This document shows, in pieces, positions 33,709 through 43,443 of a DNA stretch of 64,000 nucleotides. The DNA is taken from positions 5,146,001-5,210,000 of the forward strand of contig NZ_AP029028.1 of assembly GCF_037076565.1 (NCBI RefSeq). Direction: 5' to 3'. A program made the translations under genes and the position numbers. The stretch's first letter is position 1, and the number at the start of each line of letters is the position of its first letter. The notes beneath the pieces are model-generated. The model saw only the letters and a program-made list of their open reading frames with translations, did no database searches and was not told the DNA's origin. Origin of the DNA: Herbaspirillum sp. DW155. GTDB lineage: Bacteria; Pseudomonadota; Gammaproteobacteria; Burkholderiales; Burkholderiaceae_D.

Positions 33709-33760
33709 CTTCTAACTTGAGCCTGCGGGAAAGAATTTACATCATTGGGTGCGCAGCACC

Positions 33761-35389
33761 TTAGACAAAGGAACCGATGGCCGCCATCACCGCCGCCCGC
33801 ACCGACCCGCTGACCACGAAGCCATGGGCGGCCTGCACGTCATCATGGAACCAGCGGTCGCCATCGAGACAGGCCGGGATCTGGCGGCGGATTTCTGCGT
33901 AGGCCGCCTGCGTGCCCTGCCCCAGCGTGAAGTCCTTGAGCAGCTCTTCGGTCATGGTCAGCGCCTGCGCCGCCAGCAGCATTTCCACACCGACGATGTA
34001 CTGCGTGTTCTGCACCACCGTCATGGCCTTGCGGGCGCACCAGGTGGAGTTGGAGATGTGGTCCTCACTGTTGCCCTTGGAGGGAATGCTGTCCACGCTG
34101 CCCGGCATGCACAGGGTGCGGTTTTCCATCACCAGCGAACTCATCGAACATTGCACCACCGGATAGCCGGTGTTGACGCCGCGCACGCCGCTCATCAGGT
34201 TGCGCGGCAGGCCCCACGACAGTGTGGGATCGATCAGGCGCGCAATGCGGCGCTCGCAGATGCTGCCCAGGTCAGTGATGGCCATGGCCAGCAGGTCCAT
34301 CGCCTGCGCCAGGTATTGGCCGTGGAAGTTGCCGCCGGAAATGATTTCGAATCCTTCGCCGTCCTCCTTGCTGAAGATCAGCGGATTGTCGGTGGCGGAG
34401 TTGGTCTCCTTCTCGATGATGGTATCGATGTAGTCCAGCGCATCGAAGACCGGTCCATACACCTGCGGTGCGCAGCGCAGCGAGTAGACGTCCTGGATGC
34501 GGGCGGTGTAGGGGATGTCGGTGCGGCGCAATTCCTCGGGCAATTGCACGGCACGCGCTTCATGCGTGGTGCGGGTGGAGCCCTTCAGGAGCGTACGGAT
34601 CACCTCGGCCGTCTTGATCTGCCCGGCATGCGGACGCGCCTGCTGGATGCGCGGATCGAAGGCCGACATCTCCGCACGCATCGCCTCCAGGGTCAGGCCC
34701 AGCGACAGGCAGGCATCGGTGAGCAGGTTGCGGGCATCATGCGCGGCCAGGATGGCCACGGCCAGCGACGCGGTGCAGCCATTGATGAGGGCCGATGCAT
34801 CCTTGGCCTTGAGGTCGAATTTCACCGGGCCGATGCCGGCCTGTTCGATGGCCTGCGTGGCACGCATGCGCTGGCCGCGATAGATCACCTCGGCCTCGTC
34901 GAAACCGGCGATGGCAGCGGCCAGGTAAGACAGCGGCGCCAGGTCGCCGGAAGCGCCCACCGAGCCCTTCTGCGGCATGACCGGATGGATGCCGGCATTG
35001 ATGAAGGCCAGCAGGCGGTCCACCACTTCCACACGCGGGGCCGAATAGTTGGAGGCGAAGGCGTTGGCGCGCAACAACATGGTGGCGCGGCTGACTTCCT
35101 CGGAGAAGGGTTCGCCGATGCCGGCGCTGTGGGCCCGGATCAGCTGGGTCTGGAACAGCTCGATGTGCTCGACCTTGATGCGCGTGTCCTTCAACAGGCC
35201 GACACCGGTATTGAAGCTGTACATCATGGGCGCTTCATCGTGCATCCAGGTGTGTTCAATGTAGTCGCGGCTTTCCTTCAAGGCCGTGCGCGAGGACTCG
35301 GCCAGCGCGACCTTCAGGTGCGGTGCGCGGGCCACGCTGACGACTTGCGCGGCGGTGAGGTTGAATCCGTCGATGGTGATGGTATGCAT
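33761..35389 (-). CDS. hutH: Aromatic amino acid ammonia-lyase (histidine ammonia-lyase family)
   Basis: A 542-residue enzyme that would release ammonia from an L-amino acid, giving urocanate if the substrate is histidine. The self-forming MIO cofactor triad A146-S147-G148 is intact in KGSVGASGDLAPLSY. The catalytic Tyr region is MMYSFNTGVG, the substrate-selecting loop is LIRAHSAGIGEPF, and the Glu of the histidine enzymes is in GNSEDHIS. GGAGTC precedes the start. It is about 30 residues longer than typical HutH. It lies next to an M20 amidohydrolase and not beside hutU, hutI or hutG, so the substrate could be another amino acid. The symbol is tentative. Confidence 0.85.
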   Translation of the reverse strand: MHTITIDGFNLTAAQVVSVARAPHLKVALAESSRTALKESRDYIEHTWMHDEAPMMYSFNTGVGLLKDTRIKVEHIELFQTQLIRAHSAGIGEPFSEEVSRATMLLRANAFASNYSAPRVEVVDRLLAFINAGIHPVMPQKGSVGASGDLAPLSYLAAAIAGFDEAEVIYRGQRMRATQAIEQAGIGPVKFDLKAKDASALINGCTASLAVAILAAHDARNLLTDACLSLGLTLEAMRAEMSAFDPRIQQARPHAGQIKTAEVIRTLLKGSTRTTHEARAVQLPEELRRTDIPYTARIQDVYSLRCAPQVYGPVFDALDYIDTIIEKETNSATDNPLIFSKEDGEGFEIISGGNFHGQYLAQAMDLLAMAITDLGSICERRIARLIDPTLSWGLPRNLMSGVRGVNTGYPVVQCSMSSLVMENRTLCMPGSVDSIPSKGNSEDHISNSTWCARKAMTVVQNTQYIVGVEMLLAAQALTMTEELLKDFTLGQGTQAAYAEIRRQIPACLDGDRWFHDDVQAAHGFVVSGSVRAAVMAAIGSFV

Positions 35390-35439
35390 GAAGACTCCGT
35401 GATCCGTAATTGAGGCGATGAGGGGGCCAGAGCGCGGGC

Positions 35440-36693
35440 TCAAGGCTGGAACTGTTCGACCAGATGCGTGAAGATCCGGGCGGCGATGCCGGCGTCTTCT
35501 GTCGTCATGGTTTCATCGGGGTGATGGCTGATGCCGCCGTTGCCACAGCGCACGAAGAGCATGCCGACCTCGCCCAGCGGCGCCATGGCCATGGCGTCGT
35601 GGCCGGCACCCGAGGGCAGATGGCGCACCGGCCAGCCGGCAGCGTCGATGGCCTGCGCCAGCGCCGCCTGCAAGCGCGGCGCGCAGGGAACGCTGGCGGC
35701 CTCGTGGGTCTGGCGCAGAATGATCTCCACCTGGCGTCGCGCGGCAATGCGCTCGATTTCAGCGCGCACGTCGGCCACCGCAGCGAGGCGGTCGGCATCC
35801 TCCTCGGCACGGATGTCGATGGAAAAGCTGGCCAGTCCCGGCACCACGTTGGCCGCGCCCTGCAGCACTTCCAGGATGCCCATGGTGCCCACCAGCCCCG
35901 GCTTGATGCCGCAACGGCGCTCGATGTAAAGGCCGGTCTCGGCCGCCGCCATCGCCGCATCGCGTCGCAGATGCATGGGCACCGTGCCGGCATGTCCGGC
36001 CAGGCCGCGTACCTCTGCCATGAAGCGGCTGGCACCGGAAATCGCGGTGACCACGCCCACCGGCAGATTCTCGTTGAGCAGGATCGGCCCCTGTTCGATG
36101 TGGACCTCGACGAACGCGGCCACCGAGGCCGCGCTCCAGGCATCGTCGGCAATGCGCGCCGGATCCAGCCCGGCCGCCTGGATGGCCTGGCGCATGCTGA
36201 TGCCTCCGGCATCGACATTTTCCAGCACGGCCTGGTCGAAGGTGCCGGCCACGGCGCGGCTACCCAGCAGGGTGGCCTTGAAGCGCACGCCCTCTTCCTC
36301 GGCAAAGCCGATCACCTCGATGGGGAAGGCGAAGCGGCGGCCCTCGCGATGCCACTGGGCAATACAAGCCAGCGGCAGGACGATGCCGAGATTGCCGTCG
36401 TACTTGCCGGCATTGCGTACCGTATCGAAGTGCGAGCCGGTCACCAGGGCAGGCCGGTGCTCATGGCCGGGCGCGGCCTCGTAGCGTCCGATCACGTTGC
36501 CGGCATTGTCGCGCCGCACGCGCAGGCCCGATTGTTCCATCCAGCGCATCAGCTCGGCGGCCGCCGCCTGGTGCGCGGGGGTGAGGTAGGTCCGGGTCAG
36601 CATGCCCGGCGCCTCGGTGTACTGCGCCAGCAGCTCGGCCCACTGCATCGCTTGCTGGCCGGCCTGTCGGCTGGAGGGGTCCAGGGCTTTCAT
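35440..36693 (-). CDS. M20-family Zn amidohydrolase (allantoate/N-carbamoyl-amino-acid hydrolase type)
   Basis: A 417-residue cytoplasmic metallohydrolase. Metal ligands lie in TGSHFDTVRNAGKYDGNLG, FAEEEGVRF and VEVHIEQGP, with the last His in GNGGISHHPDE. The dimerisation insert is at about residues 215-330. This is the HyuC/AllC/beta-ureidopropionase group, which removes carbamoyl or ureido groups as CO2 and ammonia. GAGGAGA precedes the ATG. It is 50 bp upstream of the ammonia-lyase on the same strand, so the two are an operon. Together they suggest use of a modified amino acid. The divergent symporter gene starts 167 bp away. Confidence 0.88.
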   Translation of the reverse strand: MKALDPSSRQAGQQAMQWAELLAQYTEAPGMLTRTYLTPAHQAAAAELMRWMEQSGLRVRRDNAGNVIGRYEAAPGHEHRPALVTGSHFDTVRNAGKYDGNLGIVLPLACIAQWHREGRRFAFPIEVIGFAEEEGVRFKATLLGSRAVAGTFDQAVLENVDAGGISMRQAIQAAGLDPARIADDAWSAASVAAFVEVHIEQGPILLNENLPVGVVTAISGASRFMAEVRGLAGHAGTVPMHLRRDAAMAAAETGLYIERRCGIKPGLVGTMGILEVLQGAANVVPGLASFSIDIRAEEDADRLAAVADVRAEIERIAARRQVEIILRQTHEAASVPCAPRLQAALAQAIDAAGWPVRHLPSGAGHDAMAMAPLGEVGMLFVRCGNGGISHHPDETMTTEDAGIAARIFTHLVEQFQP

Positions 36694-36860
36694 TGCGTCT
36701 CCTCATGCATGCCCGCTTCCGGAATGGAGCGGGGCTCGAAAAAATTCGTCTTTTTTATTGTATTCAAAAATTGTATGCAATATAGTCCTCTGGCGCCAAG
36801 GCCACAAAAAAGATCGCTTGGGTTGGCAACATTTCACTAAGACAAGACTAGGAGACAACG

Positions 36861-38192
36861 GTGAGCAAAGTATTCAAGTCCCTGTTCGGGCAGGTCGTGC
36901 TGGCCCTGGTGGCCGGCATTGCCATCGGCCTGCTCTGGCCGGACTTCGCCCAGAGCCTCAAACCGCTGGGCGATGGCTTCATCAAGCTGATCAAGATGAT
37001 CATTCCGGTCATCGTCTTTTGCGTGGTGGTGCAGGGCATCTGCGGCGCCAGCGACCTCAAGAAGGTCGGCAGCGTGGGCGTGAAGGCCATCATCTATTTC
37101 GAGGTGGTGACCACCATCGCCCTGCTGCTGGGTCTGGTGCTGGCCGTGGTGGTGCATCCCGGCGCGGGCATGAACATCGACCCCAGCAACCTGGACGCCA
37201 GCAGCCTCTCCGGCTACATGGCCAATGCCGGCAAGGTCAAGGACACCGGCTTTGCCGAATTCATCATGAAGCTGATCCCGGCCACGGCCGTGAGCGCCTT
37301 CACCTCCGGCGACGTGCTGCAGGTGCTGCTGATCTCGGTGACCTTCGGCTGCGCACTGCTGCTGATCGGCGAGAAGGGCGCGCCGGTGGTGGCGCTGGTG
37401 TCCTCGCTGTCGGATACCTTCTTCAAGTGCATGTCCTTCTTCATCCGCCTGGCGCCTGTGGGCGTGCTGGGGGCGATTGCCTTCACGGTCGGCAAATACG
37501 GCATCGGTTCGCTGAAGCAACTGGCCTTGCTGGTACTGCTGTTCTACGGCGCGGTGATCTTCTTCGTGCTGGTGGTGCTGGGCGGCATCCTGCGCGCCAG
37601 CGGACTGTCGATCTTCAAGCTGATCCGCTACCTGCGCGAAGAGCTGGTGGTGGTGCTGGCCACGACGTCCTCCGATAGCGTGCTGCCGCAGATCATGCGC
37701 AAGCTCGAATACATGGGCATCAAGAAATCCACCGTCGGCCTGGTGATTCCGACCGGCTATTCCTTCAACCTGGATGCCTTCTCGATCTATCTCACCATGG
37801 CGGCGCTGTTCATCGCCCAGGCCACCAATACCCATCTGTCCTGGGGCGACCTCGCGGCGATCCTGGCCATCGCCCTGGTCACCTCCAAGGGTGCGCACGG
37901 CGTGCCGGGTTCGGCCATCGTGATCCTGGCGGCCACCCTGACCACCATTCCGGCCATCCCCGTGGTGGGGCTGGTGCTGGTGCTGTCCATCGACTGGTTC
38001 ATCGGCATCGCCCGCGCGCTGGGCAATCTGCTGGGCAATTGCGTGGCCACAGTGGTCATCGCCAGCTGGGAAAAGGATATCGACAAGGTGCGTGCCCGCG
38101 CCGTGCTCAATGGCGAGCAGGTCGCGCCGCTGGACGAAGAAGCCTCCCTCCTCGACGCACTGGGCGGCAGCGGCCATCCGGCCCGGGCCTGA
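36861..38192 (+). CDS. DAACS-family dicarboxylate/amino acid:cation symporter
   Basis: A 443-residue inner-membrane importer with eight helices and two re-entrant loops. Family motifs are MIIPVIVFCVVVQGICG, the Ser-rich loop TTSSDSVLPQIMRKLE, GYSFNLDAFSIYLTMAALFI and SKGAHGVPGSAIVILAATL. DctA and GltP belong to this group, and the substrate should be an acidic or small amino acid or a C4-dicarboxylate. The start is a GTG at 36861 with AGGAGA five bases upstream. It is divergent from the M20/ammonia-lyase operon and followed by a GntR regulator, so it probably imports that pathway's substrate or product. Confidence 0.92.
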   Translation: MSKVFKSLFGQVVLALVAGIAIGLLWPDFAQSLKPLGDGFIKLIKMIIPVIVFCVVVQGICGASDLKKVGSVGVKAIIYFEVVTTIALLLGLVLAVVVHPGAGMNIDPSNLDASSLSGYMANAGKVKDTGFAEFIMKLIPATAVSAFTSGDVLQVLLISVTFGCALLLIGEKGAPVVALVSSLSDTFFKCMSFFIRLAPVGVLGAIAFTVGKYGIGSLKQLALLVLLFYGAVIFFVLVVLGGILRASGLSIFKLIRYLREELVVVLATTSSDSVLPQIMRKLEYMGIKKSTVGLVIPTGYSFNLDAFSIYLTMAALFIAQATNTHLSWGDLAAILAIALVTSKGAHGVPGSAIVILAATLTTIPAIPVVGLVLVLSIDWFIGIARALGNLLGNCVATVVIASWEKDIDKVRARAVLNGEQVAPLDEEASLLDALGGSGHPARA

Positions 38193-38292
38193 TGCCGGCC
38201 GCCGGGAACCGGTCATGGCCGGGCAGGATGGCAATGGTTACAATGGAGCCCCGCCTCGTGGCGGCTTTCCGACCCATCCGCATTTGTCCGCC

Positions 38293-38988
38293 ATGACCAC
38301 CGCTTCCTCGCCCGCACCCGCGCCCGACAGTTCCGACGCCATCGCCAGCGACATCGCAGCCAACATCGCCGCGCAGCGCCTGCCGCCCGGCGCCAAACTT
38401 CCCGAGGAAGCACTGGCGCGGGTCTACCAGGTCAGCCGCACCAAGATCCGCGCGGCCCTGGTGATGCTGGCCAAGGACAAGCTGGTGGACCTGATCCCCG
38501 ACAAGGGCGCCTTCGTCAGCAAGCCCACGGTGGAAGAAACACGCAACCTGTTCTTCGTGCGGCGTGCGCTGGAAGCGGCCATGGTGCGCCAGTTCGTGGC
38601 CTGCGCCACACCGCAGGACTACGCCCGGCTGGAAGCGCATCTGGAACTGGAACGCCAGGCCGTCAAGGAAGACAACATGCAGGTGCGCTCTTCACTGCTG
38701 AGCGACTTCCACATCCTGCTGGCGCGTATCGTCGGCAACGACGTGCTCACCGACATCCTCGAAAAGCTGGCCCGCCGCAGCGCGCTCATCACCATGCTCT
38801 ACCAGTCCACGCGGGACGCCGCCTGCTCCAGCGAGGAACACGTCGCCTTCATCGCGGCCGCCCGTGCCGGCGACGTCGAACGGGCGGTCGAACTGATGGA
38901 ACATCACCTGCTGCACGTGGAGCAGGCGCTGGCCTTCGAACCGAAGTCGGGTCCGCGCAAGGATCTGCTGCGCGAGCTGTTGTCATGA
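38293..38988 (+). CDS. GntR-family (FCD domain) transcriptional regulator
   Basis: A 231-residue regulator. The winged helix is at residues 15-80 (AANIAAQRLPPGAKLPEEAL, VSRTKIRAALVMLAKDKLV). The all-helical FCD ligand domain follows, with likely metal and ligand His and Asp residues (D in LLSDFHILLARIVGN, H in SSEEHVAFIAAARAGD, H in MEHHLLHVE). Many such proteins respond to organic acids or amino acids. The Met at 38293 fits the domain start; the region back to 38092 belongs to the symporter gene in another frame. It lies 100 bp after the symporter and is the likely local repressor of the symporter and the divergent operon. Confidence 0.88.
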   Translation: MTTASSPAPAPDSSDAIASDIAANIAAQRLPPGAKLPEEALARVYQVSRTKIRAALVMLAKDKLVDLIPDKGAFVSKPTVEETRNLFFVRRALEAAMVRQFVACATPQDYARLEAHLELERQAVKEDNMQVRSSLLSDFHILLARIVGNDVLTDILEKLARRSALITMLYQSTRDAACSSEEHVAFIAAARAGDVERAVELMEHHLLHVEQALAFEPKSGPRKDLLRELLS

Positions 38989-39292
38989 TTCTGTCAGCAG
39001 GCGCCAACCCGGTCTCACACCAACATCAAAAACTTAGTAAACGTTCACAACCATTTTTACCGGTGCGCTTGCTGCAAAGCGTTGCAGGGAGGTTCCGTCC
39101 TGTACGCCAAACTTTCTTCATATCGCCCCGCAACCGCCCACCGGCGGCCCATGCCCGCATTAGACGGTGAAATACCGCTGTATTCCGAGGTTTCCGATCC
39201 ACTCACGAAGGCCACACTCAGGCACCGCTCCGCACGCCATCCACGGCAACAGGACTGCGGACGCCAGACCATCACGATTTCAGGGATCCCAC
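38989..39292. promoter_or_regulatory. Leader region of the second chemoreceptor, with one AAAACT-T-AGT site
   Basis: 304 bp without a gene. A copy of the recurring dyad with a perfect left half (AAAACT-T-AGTAAA) is centred on 39035, and I see no convincing companion 22 bp away. No clear sigma-28 promoter was recognised by eye. Confidence 0.4.
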
Positions 39293-41089
39293 ATGCTCAA
39301 CTCCATCAAGGCACGCATCCTTTTTTATACGATCACCCTGCTCATCGCCAGTCTGGCAGTGGTCGGCACGGTCTCCTTCTTCATCATCAAGACCGACAAC
39401 GAAAACGCCATCGAGCGCAATGCCCAGGCGGTCGCCACCGGTTTCGGCTCGGCCATCAATGAATGGGTGGCGGCGCGCACGGCAATGACGGTCGCCGCAG
39501 CAGAAGGTGTGCAGGGTGCCGATCCGGTGTTCGTCATCAAGATGCTGCAAAAGAGCGGCGGTTTCTACGTCACCACCCTGGGCCGCGAAGACAAGGCGGC
39601 CTTCACCTCCGCCGCCGAAGGCCTGCCGGCCGGATACGATCCGACTGCCCGCCCCTGGTACAAGCAGGCGGTCGCGGCCGGCAAGCCGGTGCTGACCAAG
39701 CCCTATACCGACGTGGCGACCAAGAAGCCGATGGTGTCCTTCACCGCACCGGTGATGCAGAACGGTCAGCGCACCGGCGTGGTGGCGGCGGCCATGTTCC
39801 TCGATGGCGTCTCCGACGTGGTGCGGGCCATCCATCCCACCCCGGCCAGCTTTGCCTTCCTGGTGGACCGCGACGGCCTGATGCTGGCTCATCCGGACGG
39901 GCAGTGGGTCAACAAGCCGGCCAAGGAGTGGAATGCCGAACTCACCCCCGAGCGCCTGCAAAGCCTGGGCAGCGACGACAAGGTGAGCGCGCTGGAGCTG
40001 GAGGGTGCCACCAAGCTGATCAAGGGCATCCCCATCAAGGGCACCGAGTGGACCCTGATGCTGGCCATGGACAAGGCCGACGTCACCGCCGGCATGCGCA
40101 ATGCCACGCGCTCGGCGATGATTGCGCTGGTGCTGGTGGCGCTGGCGGCGGCGGGCATCATGAGCATCATCACCACGGCCGTGTTCCAGCGCCTCTCGCG
40201 CGTGCGCCGTGCCATGGACAGCCTGTCCTCCGGCAACGGCGACCTGACCCTGCGCCTGGCCGAAGATGGCAAGGATGAAGTGACGCAGATCTCGCGCTCC
40301 TTCAACCAGTTCGTCAACCAGATCACCGGCATCCTGCAGGACGTGCGCCGCAGCAGCGATACCGTCAAGATCTCTTCCACCGAGATCGCCACCGGCAACC
40401 AGGACCTCTCGGCGCGTACCGAGCAACAGGCCGGCGCTCTGGAAGAAACCGCCTCGGCCATGGAACAGCTGACCTCGACCGTGCAGCAGAACTCGGAAAA
40501 CGCCCGCCGCGCCAACGAGCTGGCCGGTAACGCCTCCAGGATCGCGGCCGAGGGCGGTGAAGTGGTGGGTAACGTGGTCTCGACCATGGAAGCCATCAAT
40601 GCCTCTTCGCGCCAGATTGCCGACATCATCACGGTGATCGACGGCATCGCCTTCCAGACCAACATCCTGGCCCTGAACGCCGCCGTGGAAGCGGCGCGTG
40701 CCGGTGAACAGGGGCGCGGCTTTGCGGTGGTGGCCTCCGAAGTGCGTTCACTGGCCCAGCGCAGCGCCCAGGCCGCCAAGGAGATCAAGCTGCTCATCGA
40801 CACCTCGGTGTCCAAGGTGGCCGATGGCGGCGTGCTGGTGGCGCAGGCCGGGAAGACCATGGAAGAGATCGTCTCCAGCATCCGCGACGTGAGCGTGATC
40901 GTCAGCGAGATCGCCCACGCCAGCAGCGAGCAGAATGGCGGCATCCAGGAAGTGAACCTGGCCATCACCCATATCGACGAAGGCACGCAACAGAATGCGG
41001 CCCTGGTCGAACAGGCAGCCGCTGCCGCCAAGTCCTTGCAGGACGAGGCGCACCGCCTGTCGGTACTGGTCGGCGGCTTCAAAATGTAG
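39293..41089 (+). CDS. Methyl-accepting chemotaxis protein with dCache amino-acid-type sensor
   Basis: A 598-residue receptor. Helix one is [20 protein letters not shown]. The periplasmic double-Cache domain spans about residues 35-280. It carries the pattern Y115-x4-R120-x-W122-Y123 followed by Y138 and D140 ([16 protein letters not shown]) and later [15 protein letters not shown]. This matches the signature reported for amino-acid-binding dCache domains (dCACHE_1AA), so amino acids or related amines are the likely attractants. Helix two is near 285-310, then HAMP and the signalling hairpin [20 protein letters not shown]. There is no C-terminal CheR tether. Its place beside a transporter of amino or organic acids supports that reading. 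Confidence 0.92.
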   Translation: MLNSIKARILFYTITLLIASLAVVGTVSFFIIKTDNENAIERNAQAVATGFGSAINEWVAARTAMTVAAAEGVQGADPVFVIKMLQKSGGFYVTTLGREDKAAFTSAAEGLPAGYDPTARPWYKQAVAAGKPVLTKPYTDVATKKPMVSFTAPVMQNGQRTGVVAAAMFLDGVSDVVRAIHPTPASFAFLVDRDGLMLAHPDGQWVNKPAKEWNAELTPERLQSLGSDDKVSALELEGATKLIKGIPIKGTEWTLMLAMDKADVTAGMRNATRSAMIALVLVALAAAGIMSIITTAVFQRLSRVRRAMDSLSSGNGDLTLRLAEDGKDEVTQISRSFNQFVNQITGILQDVRRSSDTVKISSTEIATGNQDLSARTEQQAGALEETASAMEQLTSTVQQNSENARRANELAGNASRIAAEGGEVVGNVVSTMEAINASSRQIADIITVIDGIAFQTNILALNAAVEAARAGEQGRGFAVVASEVRSLAQRSAQAAKEIKLLIDTSVSKVADGGVLVAQAGKTMEEIVSSIRDVSVIVSEIAHASSEQNGGIQEVNLAITHIDEGTQQNAALVEQAAAAAKSLQDEAHRLSVLVGGFKM

Positions 41090-41288
41090 CGCCATCGCCA
41101 CGGCGGTGCTGCTCCCGACGGCCTGACCACGTGCAAGCGGGCCAGGCCGTTTGCGTTAAAATGGCCCGCGCAGTCAGCCGCTTCCGTCCTCCCGCAGGCC
41201 GGGTCTGCCAGCCGCGCCGCGCATGGGCCATCTGCTGATGGCCTGCCTGATGTTCAGAGCGGCAACATGATGACCCGTCCCGATCACG

Positions 41289-41879
41289 ATGAATCCTCTC
41301 ACCACCCCACCCGTGCTGCTGTCGGCCCGCCTCAAGGCCGAGACCGCCGTCCTGCACGAACAGATGCATGCCCTGATGGAACAGGCGCAACCCTTCTCCA
41401 GCCGCGCGCATTACGCGCGCTTCGTGGCGGCGCAATATCATTTCCAGCGCGACGTCGAACCTCTCTTCGACGACGCGGCCATCCAGGCGGCCCTGCCCGA
41501 TGTGCAGGTGCGCGCACGCGCAGCCGCTGCCCTGGCCGATCTCGCCGACCTCGATGTGCTACCGGGCGAACAAGACATCGCCACCGCGACGGTGGCCATG
41601 CCGCACGCCCTGGGCTGGCTGTATGTCTCGGAAGGATCGACGCTGGGTGCGGCCTTCCTCCTCAAGGAGGTCAAGGACAAGCTGGGCTTGAGCGAAACCT
41701 TCGGCGCGCGCAACCTGGCCGCCTACCCGGAAGGCCGCGCGCTGGCGTGGCGCCGCTTTGTCAGCTTGCTCGATGCACCCGGCCTGTCGCCGCAGCAACA
41801 GGATGCGGTGGTGGCCGGCGCGCGTGCCGCCTTTGACCGTTTCGGCGCACTGCTGAAACGGCACTTCGCACTGGGCTGA
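41289..41879 (+). CDS. Biliverdin-producing heme oxygenase
   Basis: A 196-residue all-helical protein. The opening LLSARLKAETAVLHEQMHAL places the probable heme-ligating His early, as in bacterial heme oxygenases of the BphO/PigA/HemO type. GWLYVSEGSTLGAAFLLKEV supplies the distal helix glycines. The reaction opens heme to biliverdin, CO and Fe2+. No bacteriophytochrome gene is adjacent, so iron recovery from heme is the more likely role. It is followed five bases later by the DUF454 gene, a family often seen beside heme-uptake genes. Confidence 0.85.
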   Translation: MNPLTTPPVLLSARLKAETAVLHEQMHALMEQAQPFSSRAHYARFVAAQYHFQRDVEPLFDDAAIQAALPDVQVRARAAAALADLADLDVLPGEQDIATATVAMPHALGWLYVSEGSTLGAAFLLKEVKDKLGLSETFGARNLAAYPEGRALAWRRFVSLLDAPGLSPQQQDAVVAGARAAFDRFGALLKRHFALG

Positions 41880-41883
41880 CGCC

Positions 41884-42342
41884 ATGGCGGACGGTCCGGT
41901 CAAGTCGCCCCTGCCGACATCCGTGCAGGCCACTCCCAGCACGCTGGCCCCGCGCCGCACGCGCTGGCTGTGGTTGCTGCTGGCCTATGCGAGCCTGGGT
42001 ATCGGCATCGTGGCGATCTTCATTCCCGGTATTCCCACGACGGAATTCGTGCTGCTCTCGGCCTGGGCCGCCGGCAAGGGATCGCCACGCCTGCAGCGCT
42101 GGCTGGAACAGCACCGCCTGTTCGGTCCGATGATCCACAACTGGCGTCACGGCCGGGTCGTCGCACGGCGCGCCAAGATCAGCGCGTCATTGATGATGAG
42201 CTTGTGCCTGCTCATCATGCTCTTTACGGTCAAGCGCCACTGGGTGATCGTGCTGGCCACGCTGGGCATGGCGCTGGGCGCAGCCTGGATGTGGTCACGC
42301 CCGGAGCGCACGGAAGACGCCGACCCCGGCGAGCGCTCATGA
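41884..42342 (+). CDS. DUF454 (YbaN family) inner-membrane protein
   Basis: A 152-residue protein with two or three helices. Family motifs are LLLAYASLGIGIVAIFIPGIPTTEFVLLSAWAAGKGS (read in pieces: LGIGIVAIFIPGIPTTEF and LLSAWAAGKGS) and FGPMIHNWRHGRVVARRAK. The function of YbaN proteins is unknown. Only four bases separate it from the heme oxygenase, so the two are co-transcribed, and a part in heme or iron handling is a reasonable inference. The TGA at 42340-42342 abuts the A-run of a terminator. Confidence 0.88.
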   Translation: MADGPVKSPLPTSVQATPSTLAPRRTRWLWLLLAYASLGIGIVAIFIPGIPTTEFVLLSAWAAGKGSPRLQRWLEQHRLFGPMIHNWRHGRVVARRAKISASLMMSLCLLIMLFTVKRHWVIVLATLGMALGAAWMWSRPERTEDADPGERS

Positions 42343-42375
42343 AAAAAGCCTGTACCGCAGTCACGGTACAGGCTT
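42342..42375 (-). terminator. Bidirectional terminator between DUF454 and aldo/keto reductase genes
   Basis: A perfect 12-bp stem (AAGCCTGTACCG with CGGTACAGGCTT) has a 6-base loop. On the minus strand it runs into TTTTTTC. It ends the aldo/keto reductase transcript and probably also the heme oxygenase operon. Confidence 0.87.
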
Positions 42376-42408
42376 GTGAAACGACGCTGCTGCCGACCAG
42401 CGCCAGAC

Positions 42409-43443
42409 TCAGGTAATCGACGACGACACCTTCCACAGATCGACATCGCCATCGGTGGCGTATTGGTCGATGCTGGCCAGTTCTTCGGGAGTGAAGTCGA
42501 GCTTGTTGACCGCATCCAGAGAATCATCGAGCTGCTCGACGGTACGCGCACCGATCAGCGCCGAAGTCACGCGGGCATCGCGCAGCACCCAGGCAATGGC
42601 CATCTGCGCCAGGGTCTGGCCACGCTTTTCGGCGATGGCATTCAATGCGCGGATGCGCGTCAGGTTGTCTTCCGACAGCATGCGCTGCGGCAGCGACGGT
42701 GCGCGCGTGACGCGGGCCCCTTCCGGCACGCCACCCAGATACTTGCTGGTCAGCAAGCCCTGCGCCAGCGGGGAGAAGCCGATGCAACCCACGCCCAGTT
42801 CTTCCAGCGCCGGCAACAGTCCGCTTTCAATCGTGCGGTTGAGCATGGAATAGTTGGGCTGGTGGATCAGCAGCGGCACCCCTTCGCTCTTGAGGATGGC
42901 GGCGGCCTTGCGGGTCAGCTCGGGCGAATAGGACGAGATGCCCACGTAGAGCGCCTTGCCCTGGCGATGCAGATGCGCCAGCGCGCCCATGGTTTCTTCC
43001 AGCGGTGTATCGGCATCGACGCGGTGGGAATAAAAGATGTCCACATAGTCCAGGCCCATGCGCTTCAAACTCTGCTCGCAGCTGGCGATCAGGTGCTTGC
43101 GCGCACCGCTGGGGCCGCCATAGGGGCCGGGCCACATCTGCCAGCCGGCCTTGCTGGAGATGACCAGCTCATCACGGTAGGGCAGGAAATCCTTGGCCAT
43201 CCAGCGGCCGAAGTTTTCCTCAGCCGAGCCGGCCGGCGGACCATAGTTGTTGGCCAGGTCGAAGTGGGTGACGCCACGGTCGAAGGCACGGCGCAATACG
43301 GCGCGGCCGGTCTCGAAGTTGTCGACGCCACCAAAGTTCTGCCACAGGCCCAGCGAGACGGCGGGCAGCAGCAGGCCGCTGCGGCCGGTGCGGCGGTAGG
43401 GCATGCGGCCATCGTAGCGGGAGGGTTCGGCGATATAGCTCAT
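42409..43443 (-). CDS. Aldo/keto reductase (YghZ/Gpr type)
   Basis: A 344-residue NADPH-dependent TIM-barrel enzyme. The YghZ subgroup opening MSYIAEPSRYDGRMPYRRTG is clear. Catalytic residues are Asp and Tyr in THFDLANNYGPP, Lys in ISSKAGWQMWPGPYG and His in IFYSHRVDADTP. YghZ reduces L-glyceraldehyde 3-phosphate and methylglyoxal, so this one may clear reactive aldehydes. AAGGAG precedes the start. It is a single-gene unit with its own terminator, and no linked regulator is seen. Confidence 0.93.
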   Translation of the reverse strand: MSYIAEPSRYDGRMPYRRTGRSGLLLPAVSLGLWQNFGGVDNFETGRAVLRRAFDRGVTHFDLANNYGPPAGSAEENFGRWMAKDFLPYRDELVISSKAGWQMWPGPYGGPSGARKHLIASCEQSLKRMGLDYVDIFYSHRVDADTPLEETMGALAHLHRQGKALYVGISSYSPELTRKAAAILKSEGVPLLIHQPNYSMLNRTIESGLLPALEELGVGCIGFSPLAQGLLTSKYLGGVPEGARVTRAPSLPQRMLSEDNLTRIRALNAIAEKRGQTLAQMAIAWVLRDARVTSALIGARTVEQLDDSLDAVNKLDFTPEELASIDQYATDGDVDLWKVSSSIT

